Notes: generated by a model not told the origin, from the sequence alone. 33,378 nt of DNA from Betaproteobacteria bacterium HGW-Betaproteobacteria-12 (GCA_002842345.1 PHCU01000028.1:1-33378); one strand, 5' to 3'. Numbered from the stretch's first letter, positions 1 through 11,920 are shown. Numbers and translations are program-made.

Positions 1-378
1 GTTCAACAGCTTGATCGTCTGCGCCTCGACGCCGTTGACCGAGTCGATGACCATGACCGCCGAGTCGACAGCGGTCAGCGTGCGGTAGGTGTCTTCCGAA
101 AAGTCCTCGTGGCCCGGCGTGTCGAGCAGGTTGATCATGCACTCGCGGTAGGGGAACTGCATCACCGACGAGGTGACCGAGATGCCGCGCTGCTTTTCCA
201 GTTCCATCCAGTCCGAGGTCGCGTGGCGCGAGGCCTTGCGGGCGCGCACTTCGCCGGCCACCTGGATGGCGCCGCCGAACCACAGCAGCTTTTCGGTCAG
301 CGTGGTCTTGCCCGCGTCAGGGTGGGAAATGATGGCAAAGGTGCGGCGGCGGGAAATTTCCTGGTCGAGCTGGCTCAC
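1..378 (-). CDS. prfC: Peptide chain release factor 3 (RF3), N-terminal part, cut by window edge
   Basis: RF3 is a translational GTPase that removes RF1/RF2 from the ribosome after termination. The 125 visible residues carry the G1 P-loop ([15 protein letters not shown]), the G2 region ([17 protein letters not shown]) and the G3 motif ([16 protein letters not shown]). The wording is that of RF3 rather than EF-G or TypA. The start is a GTG at 378-376 ([21 protein letters not shown]); no in-frame ATG lies upstream and no strong Shine-Dalgarno is visible. The gene is divergent from putA, and a TATAAT element stands about 31 bases upstream. The C-terminal GTPase motifs and domains II-III lie outside the window. 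Confidence 0.95.
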   Translation of the reverse strand, partial: MSQLDQEISRRRTFAIISHPDAGKTTLTEKLLWFGGAIQVAGEVRARKASRHATSDWMELEKQRGISVTSSVMQFPYRECMINLLDTPGHEDFSEDTYRTLTAVDSAVMVIDSVNGVEAQTIKLLN

Positions 379-408
379 GGTAGGCGGGGGATTTGCTGAA
401 AGGTCGCG

Positions 409-414
409 ATTATA
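409..414 (-). promoter_or_regulatory. Candidate -10 element (TATAAT) upstream of prfC
   Basis: Read on the minus strand this is a perfect TATAAT, placed 31-36 bases before the GTG start of prfC in the prfC/putA divergent gap. No convincing -35 hexamer is found 16-18 bases further upstream, so only the -10 is proposed. Confidence 0.4.
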
Positions 415-521
415 CCCGCTACGGTTCGTCACCTTCCCGGCGCCGGCAAAGGTGGCAATAATGCGCATGGACGCGGGCAGTCAGTCTCGCCTTGCGCCGC
501 CACCGTTACCGGAGTTGCGCA

Positions 522-3500
522 ATGGCAGCAGAAATCCTCATGGCAGATCATTTGAGAATGGCGATCCGGCAGGCTTGCCGGCGCCCGGAAGCCGACTGCG
601 TCAGCCACCTGGTCGACGAACTGCAAGCCAACGCCTGCGACCGCGCTGCAGTGCGCCAGCAGGCCACCACCCTGGTCGAGGCGGTGCGCCGGCAGCGCAG
701 CCACGCCAGCGGCGTCGATCACCTGATGCACGAATTCTCGCTGTCCAGCCAGGAAGGCGTCGCCCTGATGTGCCTGGCCGAAGCGCTGCTGCGCATTCCC
801 GACCGGGCCACGGCCGACCGCCTGATCCGCGACAAGATCAGCCACGGCGACTGGAAGTCGCATCTCGGCGGCAGCCCCTCGCTGTTCGTCAATGCCGCGA
901 CCTGGGGCCTGATGCTGACCGGCAAGCTGGTCGCCACGCACAGCCACGGGGCACTGGGCAGCGCCCTGACGCGCATCCTGATGAAGGGCGGCGAACCGCT
1001 GATCCGCAAGAGCGTCGATTTCGCCATGCGCCTGCTCGGCCAGCAGTTCGTCATGGGCGAGGACATCGAGTCGGCGCTGATGCGCAGCCGCGCCAACGAG
1101 CTGCGCGGCTACCGCCATTCCTTCGACATGCTCGGCGAGGCGGCGCTGACCGATGCCGATGCCGAGCGCTACTGCCGCGCCTACGAAATGGCTATCCACG
1201 CCATCGGCCGCGCCGCCACCGGCCGCGGCGTCAAGGACGGGCCGGGCATCTCGGTCAAGCTGTCGGCGCTGCACCCGCGCTACAGCCGCAGCCAGCGGGC
1301 GCGGGTGATGGCCGAACTGCTGCCGCGCCTGAAGCACCTGATGAAACTGGCGCGCGACTTCGACATCGGCTTCAACATCGACGCCGAGGAAGCCGACCGC
1401 CTGGAACTGTCGCTCGAACTGCTCGAGGCCCTGGCCGGCGATCCCGAACTGGCCAAGTGGGACGGCATGGGCTTCGTCGTCCAGGCCTACCAGAAGCGCG
1501 CGCCCTACGTCATCGACTGGCTGGTCGACCTGGCCCGCCGCCACCGCCGGCGGCTGATGATCCGCCTGGTCAAGGGTGCCTACTGGGACAGCGAGATCAA
1601 GCGCGCCCAGGTCGACGGCCTGCCCGACTACCCGGTCTATACCCGCAAGCCGCATTCCGACCTCGCCTACCTAGTCTGCGCCGGCCGCCTGCTGGCCGCC
1701 GGCGATGCGGTCTTCCCGCAATTCGCCACGCACAATGCGCACACCCTGGCCACGGTCGCCGAGATGGCCCGCGCCCGCGGCGTCGACGATTACGAATTCC
1801 AGTGCCTGCACGGCATGGGCGAACCGCTCTACGACAACGTCGTCGCCGGCATCGAGCACCGGCCGTGCCGCATCTATGCCCCGGTCGGCACGCACGAAAC
1901 GCTGCTGCCCTACCTGGTGCGCCGGCTGCTGGAGAACGGCGCCAACTCCTCCTTCGTCAATCGCATTGTCGACGAGGCGGTGACCGTCGCTCAGCTGATC
2001 GAAGACCCGCTCGACCAGGTGCGCCGCCACGGCAGCGGGCCGCATCCGGCGATCCCGCTGCCGGGCGCGCTGTACGCTCCCGGCCGGCGCAACTCGGCCG
2101 GCCTCGACCTGGCTGACGCAGGCAACATCGCCCACGTGCAGCAGGCCGTGGCCGAACTGGCCGGGCGGCGCTGGCGGGCGGCGCCATTGGTCGCCGGCCT
2201 GGCTGCACCGGACCGGCCGCTCCAGCCGGTACGCAATCCGGCGCGCCATGCCGACCAGGTCGGCGAGGTCGTCGCCGCCGACAGCGTCGGCATCAACTGC
2301 GCGCTGACCGCCGCCGCCGCGGTTAGCACTAGCTGGCATGCGACGCCGGCGGCAACACGCGCGTCGATCCTGCTCAACGCCGCCGACCTGCTCGAAACCG
2401 AGCGCCTGGCGCTGCTCAGCCTCTGTGTGCGCGAAGCCGGCAAGACCTGGAGCAATGCCGTCGGCGAAATCCGCGAAGCCGTCGATTTCTGCCGCTATTA
2501 CGCGCAGCAGCTGGTCGATGGGCATTTCCACAGCGGCGCCACGCCGCCCGGCATCGCCGTCTGCATCAGCCCATGGAATTTCCCGCTGGCCATCTTCCTC
2601 GGCGAAGTCAGCGCGGCGCTGGCCGCCGGCAGCCCGGTGATCGCCAAGCCGGCCGAACAGACGCCGCTGATCGCCCATTTCGCCGTCGAACTGCTGCACC
2701 GCGCCGGCGTACCGCCAGCCGTGCTGCAACTGCTGCCGGGCGACGGCGAGACGGTCGGTGCCGCGCTGGTCGCCGATGCGCGGGTGGCCAGCGTGGTATT
2801 CACCGGCTCGACCGAGGTCGCCCGCCAGATCAACGCCGCCGTCGCCGAGCGTCCGGGCGTGCGCCTGATCGCCGAGACCGGCGGCCAGAACGCGATGATC
2901 GTCGACTCCTCGGCGCTGGCCGAGCAGGTCGTCCAGGACGTGCTGGTCTCCGGCTTCGACAGCGCCGGCCAGCGCTGCTCGGCGCTGCGCGTGCTGTGCC
3001 TGCAGGAGGACATCGCCGAGCGCACGCTCGAACTGCTCAAGGCGGCGATGACCGAACTGGTCATCGGCGACCCGGCCGAACTGGCCACCGACATCGGCCC
3101 GGTCATCGACGCCGAGGCGCAGGACAAGCTGCTCGCCCACATCGAACGGATGCGCGCCCTCGGCCGGCCGGTGCACCAGCTGCCGCTGCCGGAAGCCTGT
3201 GCCGCCGGCTGCTACGTGCCGCCGACGCTGATCGAGCTCGAATCGCTGGCCGACCTGAGCGGCGAAGTCTTCGGGCCGGTCGTGCATGTGCTGCGCTATG
3301 CCGACGGCCAGCTCGACGCGCTGATGGCGGCCATCAACGGTCTCGGCTACGGCCTGACCATGGGCGTGCACAGCCGCATCGACGAGACCGTCGGACACAT
3401 CGTCGGCGCCGCCCATGTCGGCAACCTCTACGTCAATCGCAACATGGTCGGCGCCGTCGTCGGCGTCCAGCCCTTCGGCGGCGAAGGCCTGTCCGGCACC

Positions 3501-4145
3501 GGACCGAAGGCCGGCGGGCCGCTCTATCTGCATCGCTTGGGCGGCAGCGAGGAAGCGGCGCTGGCGGGCCACCCCGGCCGCCGCCAGGCCAGCCTGCACG
3601 ATCCGCACTCGGCCTTCCGCCTGCTCGCCGAATGGGCCTTCACCGCCGGCCGGCGGGAGCTGGCGCAGCGCTGCACGGAAGACGCCGAACGCAGCCTGCT
3701 GCATACCTGCTTCGATCTGCCCGGGCCGACCGGCGAACGCAACCGACTGGCCTTCGCGCCGCGCGGCCGGCTGTTGTGCCTGGCCGCCGACGACGATGAA
3801 TGGCTGCGCCAGCTGGCCGCCGCCTTCGCCACCGGCAACACGGTGGCGGCCCTGGACGATGAAGCTGCCCAGCGCCGGCGCGCGCTGCTACCGAAGGAAT
3901 TGGCGCCCTACATCGACTGGCTGCAGCCGGATGACTTCGCCGGCCTGGCCGGCGTGCTCTGCGAAGGCGACGATGCGGCGCGGCGCCGCCGGCTGGCCGC
4001 CGAACCCGGCCCGCTATTGCCGCTCTACCTGGCCGGGAGCAGTAGCCGGCGCTACCCGCTGTACCGGATGCTCGCCGAACGGGTGGTCAGCACCAACACC
4101 ACGGCCGCCGGCGGCAACACGACGCTGATGACGCTCGGCGCGTAA
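522..4145 (+). CDS. putA: Bifunctional proline dehydrogenase / L-glutamate-gamma-semialdehyde dehydrogenase PutA (no RHH domain)
   Basis: PutA oxidises proline to glutamate through a FAD proline dehydrogenase and an NAD-dependent aldehyde dehydrogenase joined by a substrate channel. The PRODH barrel is recognised by GISVKLSALHPRY (about residue 242), RLMIRLVKGAYWDSEIK and FATHNAHTLATV. The dehydrogenase half has CISPWNFPLAIF, VVFTGSTEVARQI, the general-base region AETGGQN (about 785) and the catalytic cysteine in GQRCSALR (Cys819). A further C-terminal stretch of about 190 residues ends in TNTTAAGGNTTLMTLGA, the conserved tail of long (type B-like) PutAs. No ribbon-helix-helix domain is present, so it should not autorepress DNA as E. 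coli PutA does. Start ATG 522 was chosen over the TTG at 492 because GGAG lies 7 bases upstream. At 1207 aa it is complete. Confidence 0.97.
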   Translation: MAAEILMADHLRMAIRQACRRPEADCVSHLVDELQANACDRAAVRQQATTLVEAVRRQRSHASGVDHLMHEFSLSSQEGVALMCLAEALLRIPDRATADRLIRDKISHGDWKSHLGGSPSLFVNAATWGLMLTGKLVATHSHGALGSALTRILMKGGEPLIRKSVDFAMRLLGQQFVMGEDIESALMRSRANELRGYRHSFDMLGEAALTDADAERYCRAYEMAIHAIGRAATGRGVKDGPGISVKLSALHPRYSRSQRARVMAELLPRLKHLMKLARDFDIGFNIDAEEADRLELSLELLEALAGDPELAKWDGMGFVVQAYQKRAPYVIDWLVDLARRHRRRLMIRLVKGAYWDSEIKRAQVDGLPDYPVYTRKPHSDLAYLVCAGRLLAAGDAVFPQFATHNAHTLATVAEMARARGVDDYEFQCLHGMGEPLYDNVVAGIEHRPCRIYAPVGTHETLLPYLVRRLLENGANSSFVNRIVDEAVTVAQLIEDPLDQVRRHGSGPHPAIPLPGALYAPGRRNSAGLDLADAGNIAHVQQAVAELAGRRWRAAPLVAGLAAPDRPLQPVRNPARHADQVGEVVAADSVGINCALTAAAAVSTSWHATPAATRASILLNAADLLETERLALLSLCVREAGKTWSNAVGEIREAVDFCRYYAQQLVDGHFHSGATPPGIAVCISPWNFPLAIFLGEVSAALAAGSPVIAKPAEQTPLIAHFAVELLHRAGVPPAVLQLLPGDGETVGAALVADARVASVVFTGSTEVARQINAAVAERPGVRLIAETGGQNAMIVDSSALAEQVVQDVLVSGFDSAGQRCSALRVLCLQEDIAERTLELLKAAMTELVIGDPAELATDIGPVIDAEAQDKLLAHIERMRALGRPVHQLPLPEACAAGCYVPPTLIELESLADLSGEVFGPVVHVLRYADGQLDALMAAINGLGYGLTMGVHSRIDETVGHIVGAAHVGNLYVNRNMVGAVVGVQPFGGEGLSGTGPKAGGPLYLHRLGGSEEAALAGHPGRRQASLHDPHSAFRLLAEWAFTAGRRELAQRCTEDAERSLLHTCFDLPGPTGERNRLAFAPRGRLLCLAADDDEWLRQLAAAFATGNTVAALDDEAAQRRRALLPKELAPYIDWLQPDDFAGLAGVLCEGDDAARRRRLAAEPGPLLPLYLAGSSSRRYPLYRMLAERVVSTNTTAAGGNTTLMTLGA

Positions 4146-4158
4146 CGCCCGCCGCTGG

Positions 4159-4183
4159 GCCGGCCGGCGCTCAGTCGGCCGGC
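4159..4183. terminator. GC-rich hairpin between convergent putA and DUF2189 genes
   Basis: GCCGGCCG at 4159-4166 pairs perfectly with CGGCCGGC at 4176-4183 across a 9-base loop. It lies just after the putA stop and overlaps the stop codon of the minus-strand gene ending at 4171. It is not followed by a T tract on either strand, so a bidirectional terminator role is plausible but not typical. Confidence 0.35.
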
Positions 4184-4902
4184 AGCGCCTGCCGGTACAG
4201 CGCCCGGCCGGCGTAGGCCAGCCACGGCAGGGTCAGCGGCAGCAAGGGCAACAGCAGACAGCTGCTGATGATGGTCGCCGCCAGCAACAACGCCCACAGC
4301 ATGGCCGGCCAAAAATTGGCGAAGACCAGGCGGACGCTGGTGACGATGGCACCGACCAGGCCGGCCCGCCGTTCGCACAACAGCGGCACGGCGAAGGCCG
4401 AGACGGCGAACAGCAGGAAGGCGATGAACAGCCCGGAAACGCCGCCCCACAGCAGGAAGCGGCCGACAGCGCGGGGATCGGCCGGCAGTTCGGCCAGCCA
4501 CACCGGCGCACCGCCGATCATGTAGCTGTAGAGAATGGCGGCGTCGGTGATGAAGATCATGAACAGCAGCGCGCAGACCAGCGCCAGCACCCACAGCGCC
4601 GGCGCCGCCCGACGAAAGCCGCCGAGCACTGCGGCTGCGCCACCCGCCGCCCCGGCCTCGTGCGCTGCGGCGATGCCGTAAAAGCCGGCGAGAAAGACCG
4701 GGCCGAGCAGCATGAAGGCGCCGGCGGCGGCGATCAGCAGCGGGGTCAGGCCGCTGGCCAGCAGGCCGCCGCCGATCAGCGCGCCGCCGACGGTGAAGAT
4801 CAGCGCATAGGCGACGGACGTGCGGCGGGTCGCCGCGGCGAGCTGCCAGCCATCGCCCAGGGCAGTACGGACGGTGGCGAGGGAAAACGGCTGGAGGATC
4901 AT
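4171..4902 (-). CDS. DUF2189-like integral membrane protein
   Basis: This is a 243-aa inner-membrane protein with about six hydrophobic helices, for example the segments around FTVGGALIGGGLLASG, LLIAAAGAFMLLGPVFLAG, WVLALVCALLFMIFITDA, LFIAFLLFAVSAFAVPLL and MLWALLLAATIISSCLLLP. Length and layout fit the DUF2189 family of uncharacterised proteobacterial membrane proteins, whose function is unknown. It is the last gene of the long minus-strand run and converges on putA. No good ribosome binding site precedes ATG 4902. A 6-bp stem hairpin at 4913-4931 separates it from the upstream gene, so it may be transcribed on its own. Assignment rests on hydrophobicity pattern and family resemblance only. 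Confidence 0.75.
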   Translation of the reverse strand: MILQPFSLATVRTALGDGWQLAAATRRTSVAYALIFTVGGALIGGGLLASGLTPLLIAAAGAFMLLGPVFLAGFYGIAAAHEAGAAGGAAAVLGGFRRAAPALWVLALVCALLFMIFITDAAILYSYMIGGAPVWLAELPADPRAVGRFLLWGGVSGLFIAFLLFAVSAFAVPLLCERRAGLVGAIVTSVRLVFANFWPAMLWALLLAATIISSCLLLPLLPLTLPWLAYAGRALYRQALPAD

Positions 4903-4912
4903 GGCGGCGGAC

Positions 4913-4931
4913 GGCTTCGGGCGAGGAAGCC
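4913..4931. repeat. Small inverted repeat upstream of the DUF2189 gene
   Basis: GGCTTC at 4913-4918 pairs with GAAGCC at 4926-4931 around a 7-base loop, in the 69-base gap between the stop of the unknown gene (4972) and the start of the DUF2189 gene (4902). It could end transcription from the metal-efflux side. There is no T tract, so this is weak. Confidence 0.25.
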
Positions 4932-4971
4932 CCAGCCTAGCCGGGCGCGGCCGCCTCGGCTGCGATGTAAA

Positions 4972-5346
4972 TCAAGTTCCGCTCAAGGAATCGAGCGCCC
5001 GTTCGCACTCGACCATGATCGCGCAGCCAACTTCCGAGTGGTAATTGGCCGACAGCGACTCGCTCAATTCGTGCGCCGTGTACAGCCCGGCCTCGCGCGA
5101 CAAGCCGGCGGCGATGCTGCGCGCCAGTTCGTCGCTGGCGGTCGACAGTTGCTGGCGTTCGGCCAGCGCCAGCGAGCGTTTTGAACGGGTCAGCCACTCG
5201 GCGCACAGGGTCGCCCCCTGCCCCACCGTCAGCCACTGGCCGTACTCGTAGTAAGCGCCGAGGCGCTCGGCGACCAGCGCGTAGATCAGCGCGACGCGCG
5301 TGCCCTTGTCGGTCGCCGGCAGGTGTTCAGTTTGCTTCAGGATCAT
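4972..5346 (-). CDS. Unknown small soluble protein next to the metal-efflux operon
   Basis: A 124-aa protein I do not recognise. It has no signal peptide or membrane segment and reads as largely alpha-helical (KGTRVALIYALVAERLGAYYEYG; ERQQLSTASDELARSIAAGL). It has three cysteines (in TLCAEWL and GCAIMVECERAL). It starts 27 bases after the stop of the His-rich periplasmic protein on the same strand, so it may be the tail of the efflux operon; that is position only, not evidence for a metal role. The ribosome binding site is weak. Codon use is like its neighbours, and the frame is open throughout, which supports a real gene. Confidence 0.65.
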   Translation of the reverse strand: MILKQTEHLPATDKGTRVALIYALVAERLGAYYEYGQWLTVGQGATLCAEWLTRSKRSLALAERQQLSTASDELARSIAAGLSREAGLYTAHELSESLSANYHSEVGCAIMVECERALDSLSGT

Positions 5347-5373
5347 GCCGGCGATGATGGCACGGATCGGCGC

Positions 5374-5751
5374 CTATTTCAGGACGAAGCGCACCGTCGC
5401 CGGCGCCTTGCCCGGCAAGGCGACCAGAGCGACGGCCTTGGCGCCGGCAAGCTTGTAGCTGCCCTGCGCCTCGAAGTGCTTGCCGACCGGCTGCAGCACC
5501 ACCTCCTGCTTCTCGCTGCCGAGGAGCAGGGTCAGCCGGGCGCTGGCTCCGGCGACATCCACCGGCTTGCCGTGATCGCGCAAGTGCAGTTGCAGCGACT
5601 CCGGCCGGGCGACCAGTTCGTAGTCCACATGTTTGACTTCGCTGACGACGCCGCCGTGCAGCGCTTGGTGATGATGGTCGTGATCGCCGGCGGCCCAGGC
5701 CAGGCCTGAGAGGGACAAGGTGCAGGCAGCGACGAGATGGACAGCTTTCAT
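5374..5751 (-). CDS. Small His-rich periplasmic protein of the efflux operon
   Basis: A 125-aa secreted protein. ATG 5751 is preferred over the upstream in-frame start at 5784 because AGGA precedes it by about 7 bases and it begins directly with a signal peptide (MKAVHLVAACTLSLSGLAWAAG). The mature N-terminus is GDHDHHHQALHGG, a likely metal-binding stretch, followed by a beta-rich domain of about 95 residues. It lies 22 bases after the RND permease stop, so it is almost certainly cotranscribed with it. I infer a periplasmic metal-binding accessory role, such as delivery to or buffering for the pump. Similar short His-tagged proteins are often found beside CzcCBA-like pumps but this one has no name I can give. 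Confidence 0.8.
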   Translation of the reverse strand: MKAVHLVAACTLSLSGLAWAAGDHDHHHQALHGGVVSEVKHVDYELVARPESLQLHLRDHGKPVDVAGASARLTLLLGSEKQEVVLQPVGKHFEAQGSYKLAGAKAVALVALPGKAPATVRFVLK

Positions 5752-5773
5752 GGAATTTCCTTTCAGTGAGAAG

Positions 5774-8893
<3,120 letters not shown>

Positions 8894-8906
8894 GTCGGCC
8901 CTTCCC

Positions 8907-9929
8907 TCAGCGAATCTGGTTGATCAGCGCGGCGGCGCGCACGGCGACACGGTCGCCCGGCTGCAGGCCGGCGGTGACGACCACGTTGCCGCCATCCAGC
9001 GGCTCGGCCGTCACCACCCGCGGCACGAAGCGTTCCGGCGCCGTCTTGACCCAGACGATGTCTTGATTCACCGGGCTCTTCATCAGGGCGGCGGCCGGGA
9101 TGGCCATCCCCTGAACTGTGCGGCGACTATGCACGAACACCTTCAGTGGCTGGCCGAGCGCCAGTCCGGCCAGCGCCGCACCCTGGCCGGAAAAACTCAC
9201 CGGCAAGGCCTGATCGCGCAGGCTGCGCGCCACGCCGAGCAGGCGTAACGGAACTTGCTGCTCGCCGACCGTGATAGTGGCACCGGCGATATCGCCGGCC
9301 AGCGCCGGATCGAACAGCAGGGCCTCGATCAGCAGGCGTTGCGGATCGACGATCTCGAACAGGGTTTCGCGGGCTTCGACCACCTGCCCGGACACCACGT
9401 TGGCCGAAGCGACGACGCCGGACACCGGCGCCCGTAACTGTTCGTTGGCGACGGCGGCCTCGGCTTCCTCGATCACCTTGCGCGGCACCGTATCGCTCAG
9501 CTCGCGCAGGCGGCGCAGGCGGCTTTCCGCCAGGGAGCGCCCCTGGCCGCCGATCTCCGGCGTCACGTAGGCCAGCACTTCGCCCTTACGTACCGTCTGG
9601 CCGGGCAGCGGCAGGCCGCGCGGACCGGGAGTGACGCGCCCGGCGACGATGGCCTGGACCTTGCCGCCGGCATTGGGGTCCATCACCACCTTGCCGTTCA
9701 GTTCCATGGCGCGCGGCAGCTTGCCAGGAACGACGGCCAGCGTGCGCACGCCGATCTGACGCTGCGCCGGTTTGGGCAGGAAGACGCTGCCGTCGGGCTG
9801 GCGTTTTGGCCCGTTGCCGGCGGCGGCCGGCGGCGCATCGCCGTGATCATGGCCTTCGCCGGCGCGAACCGGCAGCGTGCCGAGGACAACTACGAGACAG
9901 AGTGCGGGAATCAGGAGGCGCGTTTTCAT
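8907..9929 (-). CDS. Efflux RND periplasmic adaptor (CzcB-like membrane fusion protein)
   Basis: This 340-aa protein links the RND permease to the outer-membrane factor. It has a signal peptide (MKTRLLIPALCLVVVLGTLPVRAG), then a His-rich start GEGHDHGD, then the barrel-sandwich pieces RVTPGPRGLPLPGQTVRKGEVLAYV and LRAPVSGVVASANVVSGQVVEARETLFEIVD typical of lipoyl-like adaptor domains. It closes with a C-terminal beta-barrel ending in GLQPGDRVAVRAAALINQIR. The helical hairpin between the lipoyl halves is short (about 35 residues). ATG 9929 overlaps the stop of the upstream gene in ATGA, so translation is probably coupled; a longer in-frame start at 10022 lies inside that gene and would remove the signal peptide from the N-terminus. 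Product confidence is high; the metal is unknown. Confidence 0.92.
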   Translation of the reverse strand: MKTRLLIPALCLVVVLGTLPVRAGEGHDHGDAPPAAAGNGPKRQPDGSVFLPKPAQRQIGVRTLAVVPGKLPRAMELNGKVVMDPNAGGKVQAIVAGRVTPGPRGLPLPGQTVRKGEVLAYVTPEIGGQGRSLAESRLRRLRELSDTVPRKVIEEAEAAVANEQLRAPVSGVVASANVVSGQVVEARETLFEIVDPQRLLIEALLFDPALAGDIAGATITVGEQQVPLRLLGVARSLRDQALPVSFSGQGAALAGLALGQPLKVFVHSRRTVQGMAIPAAALMKSPVNQDIVWVKTAPERFVPRVVTAEPLDGGNVVVTAGLQPGDRVAVRAAALINQIR

Positions 9930-10486
9930 GCTGCACCGCCCGTGGCATGCTGGCTGGCGGCGCGCCGGCGCCGTACCAGCAGGCCGAGCGTGGCCAGGCC
10001 GGCGAAGGCGCCGCCGGCCCATCCGAGATACTCCGGCCAGGAGTGAAGATGGGCGGCAACAGCGGGGTCTTCAGCGTGGACGTCGAGTTCGCCGGTCAGC
10101 AGGTCACTTTCCTCACCCGCCAACAGCGTAAAAGTCAGGGGCTTGCTGCCGACCTGGCGCAGCGTGCTTAGAGCCGCTGGATCGGCCAGGGCATAGTCGC
10201 CATGGTCGGCGTGGAACGGCGCGGCGATGCTGCGGCCATCGACATCGACAGTGAGCGTGGCATGAAGCACCGGCTCGTTGCTGTCAGCCCGGTCAATCAG
10301 GATGGACAACTCGTCGGCGTGCAAGCGGCCGACCAGTTCGAAGGATTCCGAAACCGCTGTGATGACCGGCAGGGATGGCGCGGCTGCAGCGACCGCAGGG
10401 GCGCCATGGTCGTGGTCATCGCCGGCCAGGGCAGCTGTCGCAACGACCATCAGCAACGCAGCGCTCAACGTGAATTGGCTTTTCAT
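9926..10486 (-). CDS. His-rich secreted protein with C-terminal membrane anchor, efflux operon
   Basis: A 186-aa protein encoded between the outer-membrane factor and the fusion protein. Visible parts are a signal peptide (MKSQFTLSAALLMVVATAALAG), a metal-binding-like GDDHDHGAP stretch, a beta-rich periplasmic domain of about 110 residues, and a C-terminal hydrophobic helix (YLGWAGGAFAGLATLGLLV) followed by RRRRAAS, placing the tail in the cytoplasm. Both ends overlap neighbours by ATGA (10483-10486 and 9926-9929), and an AGGAG precedes its ATG. Such coupling argues for a fixed stoichiometry with the pump. It is not a known CBA component. I infer a membrane-tethered periplasmic metal-binding accessory. 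Confidence 0.85.
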   Translation of the reverse strand: MKSQFTLSAALLMVVATAALAGDDHDHGAPAVAAAAPSLPVITAVSESFELVGRLHADELSILIDRADSNEPVLHATLTVDVDGRSIAAPFHADHGDYALADPAALSTLRQVGSKPLTFTLLAGEESDLLTGELDVHAEDPAVAAHLHSWPEYLGWAGGAFAGLATLGLLVRRRRAASQHATGGAA

Positions 10487-11787
10487 GGGGTTACTCCTTG
10501 TTGTTCGGGCAGCAGGCCCAGGGCCTGCCGTAGCGCCGAGATGGCGGCCGCATGCTCGATGCGCAGGCGGGCGCTGTGCCGTTCGGCCTCGACGGCTTCG
10601 AGCTCGATACGCAGCCGGGTGGGCAGATCGCTTTCGCCCAGGCGGAAGGACTTGTCGAAGAAGGTGCGCGACTCGCGTGCCAGCTGCGCCCGCCTGTCGG
10701 CGGCAGCCAGCTGGAGGCGCGTCGATTCGACACGCACGCGGGCCGCCTCCAGGTCGGCCAGCAGGCGCTCGCGTTCGAGGCTCAGTTGTCCTTCGCTTTC
10801 AACCGCTTCGGCATGCGCCAGCCCGAGCCTGGCGCGCTGGCGGCTGGCCGAGCCGAAGGGAATGCGCACGCCGAGCGTCAGGCTCTGCTGATAGCCCGCG
10901 TCGAATGCCGCCCGGTCGCGCGTTGTCAGCACGGTCAATTCGGGATTGGCGCGCGTCTGTACGGCGGCCAGATCGGCGACCTTGCGCGCCACCTCGACCC
11001 GGTCCAGCCATTCGGCAACCGCGGGATGCGCGGCGTCCAGGGCGGAAAAATCGGCCGGCACGACGGGTAGCGGCTCAGCTGTATCCGTGCCGCTGGCCTC
11101 GGGCAGGCTACCAGTCAGCGCGCGCAACTGCTGGCGCGCCGTGGCCAGCAGCGCCTCGGCCTCGGCCAGTGCCATCTCGGCGCTGGCCGCCGCGCCATCG
11201 GCCTGATGCTGATCGGCGCGGGCCATGTCGCCGACCTTGACCCGCTGGGCGACATCTGCCGCCAGGCGCTGGGCGCTGGCCAGACGTTCACCGGCCAGCC
11301 CCACCTCGCCGCGGGCGCGCTGCCAGTTCCACCAGGCGACGCGGACGCTGGCCGCCGTCCGCAGTTGCGCCGCCGCTGCCCGGCTACCCGTCGCCCGCGA
11401 CTCAGCCTCGGCCAGCGCCCCGCTATGGGCGCGCTCGCCGGGCAGCCACAACGGTAGGGCCAGGCCGGCGACATATTCCCGGCCGCCCTGGTTCTGCATC
11501 GGCTGGTCGGTCTTGGCGGACAGTTCGAGTACCGGCGGCTCGGCCGTCCAGCTCTCGGCGACCTGCCGCCGTGCCTCGGCCACCTCGCGTCGAAGGTCGA
11601 GCGACTGCGCTTCCGGCTGCCGCGCCCAGGCCGCGGCGAATGCCTGGCTCAGCGTGGCGGGCGCCGCGACGGCGACCGGCTGCGCGCGCAGTTCCCCCGC
11701 CGCCAGCGCGGCCAGCGCGCACAGCCTGAGGACGAGCCGGCTGGGCAAGAAAAATACGTGAGGTGAAACAGGGTGGTGAGGCGACAT
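10483..11787 (-). CDS. TolC-family outer-membrane factor (CzcC-like)
   Basis: A 434-aa outer-membrane channel component of the metal efflux pump. It has a signal peptide (LVLRLCALAALAAGELRAQP) and the duplicated long-helix pattern of TolC/OEP proteins: a first repeat from about ATLSQAFAAAWARQPEAQSLD through the Ala/Arg-rich coils, and a second from VAEWLDRVEVARKVADLAAVQTRANPELTVL, then SLTLGVRIPFGSASRQRARLGLAHAEA. Start ATG 11787 has GGAG six bases upstream. It ends in an ATGA overlap with the next gene. No lipidation cysteine is obvious after the signal peptide. It lies 133 bases after the czcI-like gene, with a hairpin between them. Confidence 0.92.
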   Translation of the reverse strand: MSPHHPVSPHVFFLPSRLVLRLCALAALAAGELRAQPVAVAAPATLSQAFAAAWARQPEAQSLDLRREVAEARRQVAESWTAEPPVLELSAKTDQPMQNQGGREYVAGLALPLWLPGERAHSGALAEAESRATGSRAAAAQLRTAASVRVAWWNWQRARGEVGLAGERLASAQRLAADVAQRVKVGDMARADQHQADGAAASAEMALAEAEALLATARQQLRALTGSLPEASGTDTAEPLPVVPADFSALDAAHPAVAEWLDRVEVARKVADLAAVQTRANPELTVLTTRDRAAFDAGYQQSLTLGVRIPFGSASRQRARLGLAHAEAVESEGQLSLERERLLADLEAARVRVESTRLQLAAADRRAQLARESRTFFDKSFRLGESDLPTRLRIELEAVEAERHSARLRIEHAAAISALRQALGLLPEQQGVTP

Positions 11788-11831
11788 CCAATTCTCCAGT
11801 GAGCAAACGACACACGGGGAATCGGCGGAGC

Positions 11832-11850
11832 GCGACGCGGAAGGCGTCGC
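11832..11850. repeat. Perfect 7-bp stem hairpin in the leader of the efflux genes
   Basis: GCGACGC at 11832-11838 pairs with GCGTCGC at 11844-11850 around a 5-base loop, in the gap between the czcI-like gene and the outer-membrane factor gene. No T tract follows on either strand. It could be a weak attenuator or a messenger-stabilising structure. Confidence 0.3.
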
Positions 11851-11920
11851 CGGACGGCGTGCGGATCAGGCCGCGACGACCATCAGGGAGAACGCAGGAA
11901 GGTGCTGTCCGCCCCGCCGA

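Noticed and set aside
173..2116. Long plus-strand open frame (647 codons) over putA
   Set aside because: It is an Arg/Pro/Ala-rich +2/+3 shadow of putA with no recognisable domain; high-GC codons leave such frames open.
1671..3704. 677-codon minus-strand frame opposite putA
   Set aside because: Antisense shadow with His/Gln/Asp-rich low-complexity text; putA is unambiguous on the other strand.
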